Positions 1-6,032 of a DNA stretch of 6,686 nt are shown here, one piece after another. The position numbers and the translations under genes were made by a program. This stretch comes from Sphingomonas sp. (lineage in GTDB: Bacteria > Pseudomonadota > Alphaproteobacteria > Sphingomonadales > Sphingomonadaceae): the NCBI GenBank assembly GCA_030146605.1, contig JASLBO010000113.1, forward strand, positions 1 through 6,686. The letters are read 5' to 3'. The notes below the pieces were generated by a model. It was not told the DNA's origin and searched no databases. It saw only the letters and a list, made by a program, of their open reading frames with translations. Numbering within the stretch: position 1 is the first letter of the stretch; every line of letters begins with the position of its first letter.

Positions 1-18
1 ACCTCCCCCCGGAGAAGG

Positions 19-3000
19 TCAGAACTTGACTTCGGCCGAAACCGTGAAGCTGCGGCCGCGCGGATCGGCGACGCGTGGCTCCCAGGCGCCGCCGGCGCCC
101 GAATTGCCGTCATAAGTGATTGCGAAAGGGGGATCGGTATCGAAGATGTTGCGCATGCCGAGCGTCCATTTGAACCCAGGGATGCCGGTGTAGCTCGCCG
201 ACAGATTGTAGATGATATAGTCGTCGACGCGGTCGTTATAGTCGGGCCGGGTGACCGTGCCGTTGGCGATGCCGGGCAAGGCGCCGTTCTCATAGCCGAG
301 GCGGAAGATCTGCGAGAAGGACAGGCTGACACTCTCGTTCGACCAGCCAATAAAGGCATTGTGCTTCCAGCGGATGCCCAGATCGCCCGTGAAACTGAAG
401 ATCCCGAGCAGGTCCTGATAGGGCGCCGTCTCGGTCACCTTTTCCTTCTTCTTGAGAAGGTAGGTGCCGTCGATCCCCCCGGTGAAGCGGCCGCCCGCCC
501 CGTCGATCCCGCCGCGCAGGGAAAGCTCGAGTCCCTGGGTGCGCCGCGAGCCCGTATTCTGCCACGCCTGATCGAGGAACACGATCGCGTTGGTGGTCGG
601 GTCGCGGATGATCAGACCGCCCAGGTCAGCCGAATAGCGGATGATCTGCAGCAAGGTGGGCAACTGGATCTGATCGTCGACGCTGATCGTCCACCAATCG
701 AGCGACGCGCTGAAGTTCGGCGACGGCTGGAACACCACGCCCGCGCTCGCTTGCTCTGACGTCTCAGGCCCGATGTCGCGATTGCCGCGCGTGACGATCG
801 TCGGGCGGATACGGAAACAGGGCGATGCCGCCGTCGACGACGGCACCAGGCTCGGGCAACTCACCGGATCGACGAGATCGCTTCCGGAATAGGGTGATTC
901 GGTGGCGCCATTGTAGATCTGGTTGAACGCGGGTGCGCGGAACCCGGTATTGTACGAGCCGCGGAACATCAGCCAGTCGACGGGCCGGAATTTCGCCGAT
1001 ACCTTCGGGTTTACCGTCGTGCCGAAATCCGAATAATCGTCGACACGCGCGGCCCCGGTGATCTCGAAGCCGGGAAAGATCGGCAGCAGGATTTCGGCAT
1101 AAGCGGCGCGGATCGTCCGGTGCTTCGGGGTCAGCGCGTTGACGTTGTCGAACGCCGCGAGGAAGATCACCGGCTGGTTCGCCGCCGCGGCCGGCGAGCC
1201 GTTGAAGCTGTAGGTTTCCTTGCGCACATCGACGCCGAGCGCGGCCTGCACTTCGCCGCCGGGCAAGTGGAACAGCCCCCCCGACACCGAGCCGTCGAAC
1301 TGCAGCACCTCATATTTGCCGCCATAGAGCGTGACGCCTTCCGCCGAGGCAGCGTCGAGCGCCGCAAGGGCGGCAGGCGTCTGGCTCTCGCCGGGGCGCA
1401 GGAACGGGTTGAGCAGGCCAGAGCTGAGGATATCGATCAGCCCAGGCGTCCCGTTCACCGTGTCGCGGTAATAATAGCCCGTTCCGAGCACCGAAGAGGT
1501 CTCGCTCCGCGCCCAGGACGCGCCGGCGCGATAGTCCCACCCCTCGAACAGCGGCCCTTCCAGCCCGGCCGAGGCCCGCAGCGTCTTCGAGTTCGTCACA
1601 TATTCGCGCGTGTTGCACTCGATGCAGCGCCAGCGATAGGCGATCGGCTTGCCATAATTCGCGGCGATCGCGGGAAACTGCGCAAGCAGCGTGCTGTAGA
1701 CGTAATTGTAGGTGCTCCGCGTCAGATCGTTGAGCGGATAGAGTGCCTGGGTGGTCGAGGTATTGGTGGATATCTGCGGGTTCGAGAAGCGCTTGGCGGA
1801 CGTGGCGTCCGAGCCGGCGACTTCGACCGAGATCTGGTGGCTGTCTAGCCGCAACGTTCCGCGGCCATAATAGGTCAGCGTCTCGATCGGCTGCTGCAGC
1901 ATCGCGGCACGGCCGGTGTCCCACGCGCAGGCCCAGCGCGCGCCCTGATTATTCCACAGTGCCTCGTCATAAGGCAGCCCGCCGTCCATCGTGTCGCAGC
2001 CTGCCCCGCCGGGCATGTCGAGCAAATTGACGCCGCCGTCGGCCCGGATCGTGGTACCGGGAAAAACCAGGCCCGGCAGATAGGTAGGGCGCGGGGTGGT
2101 CGAAGTGGGCGCCGTGGTCCCCCCGAGCAAAGTGCCCGTCGGTGCCCGGCCCGTCGCACTGGTCGGATCGAGCGGGAAGATCGTCGCGAACGGCACGCCG
2201 CGGGTATCGATCGAAAGTCCCCGGCTCGGCTGCTCGCCATTGACGAAATCCCGCGCAGCGCCGCGCAGTCCCTCATTCCAGCGATAGGCGACCGCACCCA
2301 TCACGTTGAAGCCGTCTTCCTTCAGGTCGCCGAAGCCCGCCACGCCGCTCAGCCGATAGATATTGCCGTCGCCCGCGTCGGTGAAATCGGTGAAGCCCTG
2401 CAGCCCCAGCCCCTGATAGTCGGTGCGGGTAATGAAGTTGATCACGCCACCGATCGCGTCGGTGCCGTAGATCGCCGAGGCGCCGTCCTTGAGGATCTCG
2501 ACCCGGTCGATCGCGGCGAACGGTATCTGATTGACGTCCACCGCCGAGCCGCTCAGCCCGTGCGCGGCGACGCGGCGGCCGTTGAGCAGGACCAGCGTCG
2601 ATCCCGGTCCCTGCCCGCGGAGATTTGCCGCCGACAGGCCGTTGGTGCCACGCTGCGCGCCGGTCACCACGTCCGAGTTCGAAGCGAGATTGTCCGGGCC
2701 GCTGCCGTTGGTCGACAGATATTGGATCATCTGCTCGGGGCTCGAAATGCCCTCGCGCGACAATTCCTGATTAGTGATGATCTGGAGCGGCAACGCGCTG
2801 TCGTTCGGGTCGCGCCTGATCCGCGAACCGGTCACCAGGATCTCGCCGCTCCGGTCATCCGCTGCCTCGGCGTCCTGCGCCGGCGTCGCCGCGCCGGTAG
2901 GTGTCGTGGCCTCCGGTGTCGTCCCTCCGCTTTGAACCTGCGCCAGCGCCGGCGCAGCGCATCCGAGCGCCGCAAAGGCCGTCCCCGAAACAAGAAGAAT

Positions 3001-3024
3001 CCTGAACGCCGCAAGACCAGCCAT
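19..3024 (-). CDS. TonB-dependent outer-membrane receptor, complete, substrate unknown
   Basis: A TonB-gated outer-membrane transporter of 1001 residues, a normal size for the large sphingomonad and xanthomonad receptors. Seen: a signal peptide at residues 1-28 with an A-L-A cleavage site before Q29; a Thr/Ala/Pro-rich linker to about 58; a TonB box EILVTGSRI at 61-69; a plug domain at about 75-205 with the conserved LRGQG (135-139), LVLLNGRR (144-151), VEILKDGASAIYG (175-187) and GGVINF (192-197) segments; then a beta-barrel with the FRGSYNTGFRAPAF segment (687-700), a PRGRSF motif near the end and a terminal Phe. I chose the ATG at 3024 because it begins the signal peptide and has GGGGG seven bases upstream (3032-3036); an in-frame GTG at 3054 would put charged residues before the signal. 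The mature protein has six cysteines in three close pairs. The substrate cannot be read from the sequence. The divergent AmpG-type permease suggests peptidoglycan fragments, but a sugar, peptide or siderophore is equally compatible with the protein itself. Confidence 0.95.
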   Translation of the reverse strand: MAGLAAFRILLVSGTAFAALGCAAPALAQVQSGGTTPEATTPTGAATPAQDAEAADDRSGEILVTGSRIRRDPNDSALPLQIITNQELSREGISSPEQMIQYLSTNGSGPDNLASNSDVVTGAQRGTNGLSAANLRGQGPGSTLVLLNGRRVAAHGLSGSAVDVNQIPFAAIDRVEILKDGASAIYGTDAIGGVINFITRTDYQGLGLQGFTDFTDAGDGNIYRLSGVAGFGDLKEDGFNVMGAVAYRWNEGLRGAARDFVNGEQPSRGLSIDTRGVPFATIFPLDPTSATGRAPTGTLLGGTTAPTSTTPRPTYLPGLVFPGTTIRADGGVNLLDMPGGAGCDTMDGGLPYDEALWNNQGARWACAWDTGRAAMLQQPIETLTYYGRGTLRLDSHQISVEVAGSDATSAKRFSNPQISTNTSTTQALYPLNDLTRSTYNYVYSTLLAQFPAIAANYGKPIAYRWRCIECNTREYVTNSKTLRASAGLEGPLFEGWDYRAGASWARSETSSVLGTGYYYRDTVNGTPGLIDILSSGLLNPFLRPGESQTPAALAALDAASAEGVTLYGGKYEVLQFDGSVSGGLFHLPGGEVQAALGVDVRKETYSFNGSPAAAANQPVIFLAAFDNVNALTPKHRTIRAAYAEILLPIFPGFEITGAARVDDYSDFGTTVNPKVSAKFRPVDWLMFRGSYNTGFRAPAFNQIYNGATESPYSGSDLVDPVSCPSLVPSSTAASPCFRIRPTIVTRGNRDIGPETSEQASAGVVFQPSPNFSASLDWWTISVDDQIQLPTLLQIIRYSADLGGLIIRDPTTNAIVFLDQAWQNTGSRRTQGLELSLRGGIDGAGGRFTGGIDGTYLLKKKEKVTETAPYQDLLGIFSFTGDLGIRWKHNAFIGWSNESVSLSFSQIFRLGYENGALPGIANGTVTRPDYNDRVDDYIIYNLSASYTGIPGFKWTLGMRNIFDTDPPFAITYDGNSGAGGAWEPRVADPRGRSFTVSAEVKF

Positions 3025-3224
3025 GTATATGCCCCCATCGTCCCGCGTGCCCACCGCGGAACCCGGATATTAAGTAACAGTAATGTTGCGGCGCGCCATA
3101 GTTTCTATTCGCACAGCCATAGCCAGTGGGCATGTTCGTGCGGAGAATGTGTCGTGGTTGCAACGCCTTCGCCATTGACTGGCGTACGCCGCCGGGCGAG
3201 CGTGCCGGCGGGCTGTTCGGGGAC
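3025..3224. promoter_or_regulatory. Divergent control region between receptor and permease genes
   Basis: About 200 bp separate the two divergent starts, and I see no gene in it. The stretch 3065-3088 is clearly richer in A/T than its surroundings. Read on the minus strand, it offers a weak -10-like TAATAT (3067-3072) about 40 bases before the receptor ATG, but no convincing -35 at the usual distance. No good sigma-70 promoter stands out for the plus strand; TTGCAA (3158-3163) and TTGACT (3175-3180) lack a matching -10. Other structure: GGCGCGCC (3090-3097), the direct repeat GCCATAG at 3095-3101 and 3116-3122, and the perfect palindrome GGCGTACGCC (3181-3190). Promoters for both genes probably lie here from the gene arrangement alone. 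The right edge depends on the uncertain start of the permease. Confidence 0.5.
3074..3089. promoter_or_regulatory. Candidate operator: imperfect 16-bp palindrome
   Basis: GTAACAGTAATGTTGC has 6-base arms around a 4-base centre with one mismatch (AACA/TGTT inner arms pair perfectly, as do the outermost G and C). It sits in the A/T-rich patch just upstream of the -10-like TAATAT of the receptor, a position where a bound repressor could block initiation. No regulator gene is in the window, and the centre lacks the CG typical of LacI-family operators, so the protein that might bind is unknown. It may be a chance palindrome. Confidence 0.25.
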
Positions 3225-4832
3225 ATGATATGGCGCAACATCGGCTGCACAATCGATCGATCACGCCTTTTGGCTGAGTCGGTCGCAGCCGGCGCGAGCG
3301 GCATTCCCCGCGGCTTCCCGCGCATGGCGCTCTACGTGCTGCTCGGCTTTTCGGCCGGGCTGCCATTCTACATGTTTTCCACCGTGCTCAGCGTGCGGCT
3401 GGCGGAGCACGGCATCGCGCTCGCGATCATCGGCTTCTTCGCCTGGGTGCAATTGCTCCCCACCTTCAAATTCCTGTGGGCGCCGTTGCTCGACAAATAT
3501 GACGTGCCCGGCTTCGCGCGCTTCTTCGGCAAGCGCCGCGGCTGGATCATGCTGTCGCAGCTGGGGATCGTCACCTCGATGCTCGCGATGGCGCTGTTCC
3601 CGACCGACACGAGCCTGCCGCTGACCGCCTTGTTCGCGGTTTTGCTCGCTTTCTGGACCACCACGCTCGAAGTCGCTGCCGATGCCTGGCGCATCGAGCT
3701 CGCCCCGACCCCGGAGGAACAGGGCCCGGTCGCCGCATCCAACCTCTGGGGCTATCGCAGCGCGATGGTCGCGGCCGGCAGTGGCGCGTTGCTCTTCGCC
3801 GATGCTGCAGGCAGCCTCGCGCCGATGTTGCGCAGCATCGGCATCGAGCCGAGCTGGCAATCCTCCTATCTGCTCATCGCCGCGGGCGCGTTCGTGCCGC
3901 TGCCGATCCTCGCCTTGCTCCCGCGCCAGCCCGGCTGCGGCGGCGGGCGCCTCGCCTCGCTGCTCACCGGGCTGGCCGCGTCGGTCGCCATCCTGCTGCT
4001 CCTGGCGGCGGCGACCGCGCTCGTCGGCTGGCTGGTTCTCGGCGCCGCGGCAGGCGCGGGGATCAGCTCGAAGACCAACGTCACCCCCGTCGTGCTCGTC
4101 ATCTGCATGCTGCCCTTCCTCGTCATGGCCGCGCTGACCCCGCGCATCCGCAAGCTGCGGCCCGAAGCGCCGGCGCGCGCCTCGGCGGCGATCGGCCCCT
4201 ATGTGGATTTCTTCTGGCGCTACGGCTTTTACGCGATCGTGCTGATGGGGTTCGTCGCAGTGTACCGGATGGGCGACGTGCTCGCGCTCAACCTGTCCAA
4301 GCCGATGATCCTCGATCTCGGCTACACCAAGAGCGAGATCGGCCGCGCCGACGGCGTGGTGGCGCTCGCATCGAGCATCCTCGGCGTCGGGCTCGGCGGC
4401 TGGATGGTGACGCGCTGGCGTTGGGGGGTGACGCTGACGATCGGCGCTGTCTTCGCCGCGATCGGCAATTTCGGCTTCGTCTGGCTTTCCCACCAGCCGC
4501 ACGACGAATGGCTGCTCTACGTCGCCACCGCCGCGGACCAGTTCGGCAACGGCATGGCCGGCGCGGTGTTCGTGGTGTATCTGTCGATGCTGGTGAACCC
4601 GCGCTTTCCGGGCGCGCAATATGCCTTCCTCTCGGGCTTCGCCTTCCTCCTCCCGCGCCTGTTGTCGGGCACTGCGGGGCAAGTCGTCGAATGGCTCGAC
4701 GGCGTCGGGCTGAACGGCTTCGACACTTTCTTCCTCGCATCCGGCGCGATCAGCCTCGCCGCCTTGCTGTTCCTCCCGCTGCTTGCCGGAGTGAAGCCGC
4801 GCCCCGACGATCGCGAGCCTGACGCAGCATGA
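3225..4832 (+). CDS. ampG: AmpG-type muropeptide permease (MFS)
   Basis: An inner-membrane major-facilitator permease that in AmpG proteins carries GlcNAc-anhydroMurNAc peptides into the cytoplasm for recycling, driven by the proton gradient. Numbering from the ATG at 3225 (535 residues): first membrane segment about 35-57 (LLGFSAGLPF), the AmpG-like KFLWAPLLDK at 82-91, DAWRIELAP at 153-161 followed by TPEEQG, two extra hydrophobic segments in the central region (about 245-275 and 287-305) as in the 14-segment AmpG layout, YRMGD at 347-351 with the LGYTKSEIG segment after it, and more hydrophobic segments to about 522. The start is uncertain. ATG 3225 has GGGGA very close upstream; an in-frame GTG at 3126 would give 568 residues, TTG 3270 gives 520, ATG 3324 gives 502 (E. 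coli AmpG has 491). Codons before about 3270 show weaker G/C third-position bias than the body, so the longest form is unlikely. The stop overlaps the next start (ATGA), indicating one operon. The family is clear; the exact solute is inferred. Confidence 0.85.
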   Translation: MIWRNIGCTIDRSRLLAESVAAGASGIPRGFPRMALYVLLGFSAGLPFYMFSTVLSVRLAEHGIALAIIGFFAWVQLLPTFKFLWAPLLDKYDVPGFARFFGKRRGWIMLSQLGIVTSMLAMALFPTDTSLPLTALFAVLLAFWTTTLEVAADAWRIELAPTPEEQGPVAASNLWGYRSAMVAAGSGALLFADAAGSLAPMLRSIGIEPSWQSSYLLIAAGAFVPLPILALLPRQPGCGGGRLASLLTGLAASVAILLLLAAATALVGWLVLGAAAGAGISSKTNVTPVVLVICMLPFLVMAALTPRIRKLRPEAPARASAAIGPYVDFFWRYGFYAIVLMGFVAVYRMGDVLALNLSKPMILDLGYTKSEIGRADGVVALASSILGVGLGGWMVTRWRWGVTLTIGAVFAAIGNFGFVWLSHQPHDEWLLYVATAADQFGNGMAGAVFVVYLSMLVNPRFPGAQYAFLSGFAFLLPRLLSGTAGQVVEWLDGVGLNGFDTFFLASGAISLAALLFLPLLAGVKPRPDDREPDAA

Positions 4833-5839
4833 TCGACACCGCCTTCGCTCCCGCCGCCGCCGCGATCGCCCAGGGCCGCATTCCGGGCGCCACGCTCGGC
4901 ATCGTCGCCGCGGACGGCCGCCGCTGGACCCGCCACGCCGGCAAGGCCGCGCTCGTCCCCGAGCCAGAGGACCTTACCGGGGAGCATTGGTTCGACCTCG
5001 CCTCGGTGTCCAAAGTGATCGCCACCACCACGATGATCCTGCGCCTCGCCGATCAGGGGAAGCTCGAGCTCGACCGCCCGCTCACCGACGCGATTCCCGA
5101 TTTGCGCCAGTACGACGTCGCCAACGCCGCCGAGCGCAAGCTGACGTTCCGCGACTGCCTGGCCCACCGCAGCTTCCTGCCCGCGGTCGAGCCGATCTAC
5201 ACATACGGCGACGATCCCGCTCGGCTGCGTGCCTTCGTCCTCCAGCGCGAATGGCGCCACGGGCCCCCGGTCTATTCGGACATCAACTTCCTCCTGCTCG
5301 GCATCGCGATCGAACGGATCACCGGCCAGCCGCTCGGCGCGTGGGATCTGGGCCACGGCCTAAGCTTCGGCCCGCCGCCCGGCCCCGCAGTCGCCACCGA
5401 GCGCTGCAACTGGCGCGGCCGCGTGCTCAAGGGCGAGGTGCATGACGAGAATTGCGCCGCTATGGGCGGGCAGACCGGTCATGCCGGCCTGTTCGGCACC
5501 GTCGCCGGCGTGCTCGATTTCGCGCACGGGCTGCTCGACGGCAGCGGCGCCAGCCCCGCGACGCTGGAAGCGATCCGCACTCCGCAATACGAGCACCGCA
5601 CCTGTGGCTGGGAGCGCAGATTCCCTGGCTGGTCGGGCGGTCAGGCCTGCTCGGACGAGACGATCGGCCATACCGGCTTCACCGGCACCGGGCTGTGGGT
5701 CGATTTCGACCGCGGCCTGGCGTGGACGCTGCTCACCAACCGCGTCCACCCGACGCGCCACCGCGACAGCGGCATCTTCGAACTGCGGCCGGAAACCGGC
5801 GACGCCGTCATCGCGGCGTGGGATCGGGACGGCGGCTGA
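4829..5839 (+). CDS. Cytoplasmic serine hydrolase, class C beta-lactamase/DD-peptidase fold
   Basis: A 336-residue member of the beta-lactamase-related serine hydrolases (Pfam Beta-lactamase, MEROPS S12 type), which act on D-amino-acid peptides, beta-lactams or esters through an acyl-enzyme. Seen: the nucleophile motif S59-V-S-K62, a second motif Y149-S-D151 where most relatives have Y-x-N, and a third H281-T-G283 where class C beta-lactamases have KTG. The segments VHDEN (204-208), GHAGLF (217-222) and LLTNRVHP (301-308) match a subgroup I recall from peptidoglycan-related loci, including NagZ-fused forms in Bacteroidetes. The N-terminus begins directly with the folded domain (MIDTAFAPAAAAIAQGRIPG) and has no signal peptide or lipobox, so a cytoplasmic location is likely. 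The start overlaps the permease stop by ATGA and has no strong ribosome site, consistent with translational coupling. I infer action on peptides brought in by the permease; an esterase or true beta-lactamase role is not excluded. Confidence 0.88.
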   Translation: MIDTAFAPAAAAIAQGRIPGATLGIVAADGRRWTRHAGKAALVPEPEDLTGEHWFDLASVSKVIATTTMILRLADQGKLELDRPLTDAIPDLRQYDVANAAERKLTFRDCLAHRSFLPAVEPIYTYGDDPARLRAFVLQREWRHGPPVYSDINFLLLGIAIERITGQPLGAWDLGHGLSFGPPPGPAVATERCNWRGRVLKGEVHDENCAAMGGQTGHAGLFGTVAGVLDFAHGLLDGSGASPATLEAIRTPQYEHRTCGWERRFPGWSGGQACSDETIGHTGFTGTGLWVDFDRGLAWTLLTNRVHPTRHRDSGIFELRPETGDAVIAAWDRDGG

Positions 5840-5879
5840 CGATCCTGGCAGACGGTCCCGATCCTCCCGCCGGGGGGAT
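5821..5879 (+). terminator. Two overlapping hairpins at the end of the operon; possible terminator or attenuator
   Basis: A perfect 10-bp inverted repeat, GGATCGGGAC (5821-5830) with GTCCCGATCC (5855-5864), spans the hydrolase stop codon. A second hairpin, ATCCTCCC (5861-5868) with GGGGGGAT (5872-5879) around a 3-base loop and one T-G wobble, shares bases 5861-5864 with the first, so both cannot form at once. There is no run of T after the second stem, so a classical intrinsic terminator is not shown. It may be a factor-dependent end or an RNA-stabilising 3' structure. Confidence 0.4.
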
Positions 5880-5927
5880 TCAGGGCGGCCCTCGTGCTAC
5901 ACTCGTTTTCCTTCAATCTGAATCGTG

Positions 5928-5998
5928 CTCCTGCGAAAGCAGGAGTCCAGAGCCCAGAGCGCAACGCCTGTGATCCTGGGCTCCCGCTTTCGCAGGAG
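5928..5998. repeat. Nested palindromic interspersed repeat of sphingomonad type
   Basis: A 71-bp element whose ends are a perfect 13-bp inverted repeat: CTCCTGCGAAAGC (5928-5940) and GCTTTCGCAGGAG (5986-5998). Inside lies a second perfect 8-bp pair, GAGCCCAG (5950-5957) and CTGGGCTC (5976-5983), around an 18-base loop. The left arm alone also folds: CTCCTGC, a GAAA tetraloop, GCAGGAG (5928-5945); the right arm does so with one mismatch (5981-5998). From memory, similar units with CTCCTGCGAA(A/G)GCAGGAG arms occur in many copies between genes in sphingomonads and other Proteobacteria; only one copy is in this window, so the copy number is not shown here. Its place between convergent genes suits a two-way transcription block or REP-like unit. 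There are no clear target-site duplications. Confidence 0.75.
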
Positions 5999-6032
5999 AA
6001 CAGGTCTCGGCTCAATTTAAACGGAACACAGT

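Noticed and set aside
1..18. Possible terminator hairpin just after the receptor stop (GGAGAAGG against CCTCCCCCC)
   Set aside because: The arms pair only with bulges, there is no T run visible, and the window edge cuts the region, so it cannot be supported.
1120..1848. A 242-codon plus-strand frame inside the receptor gene
   Set aside because: Arg-rich, low-complexity product opposite well-conserved receptor sequence; a shadow frame.
2959..3024. Lipobox-like ALGC at residues 19-22 of the receptor signal peptide
   Set aside because: The -2 residue is Leu and a normal A-L-A signal peptidase I site follows at 26-28; receptors of this class are not usually lipoproteins.
3025..3054. Ten-residue N-terminal extension of the receptor from GTG 3054
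   Set aside because: It would place acidic and polar residues before an otherwise standard signal peptide, and the ATG at 3024 has its own G-rich ribosome site.
3261..4682. A 473-codon open frame on the minus strand opposite the permease
   Set aside because: Its product is an extreme Arg/Glu/Gln/His-rich chain with no domain, and it is antisense to a protein with clear AmpG motifs. This is the usual shadow frame of GC-rich coding DNA.
4517..5356. A 279-codon minus-strand frame across the permease-hydrolase junction
   Set aside because: It crosses two real genes on the opposite strand and has no recognisable domain or ribosome site.
4829..5839. Naming the serine hydrolase an AmpC beta-lactamase because it follows ampG
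   Set aside because: It lacks a signal peptide and has Y-S-D and H-T-G in place of Y-x-N and KTG, so resistance function cannot be claimed.
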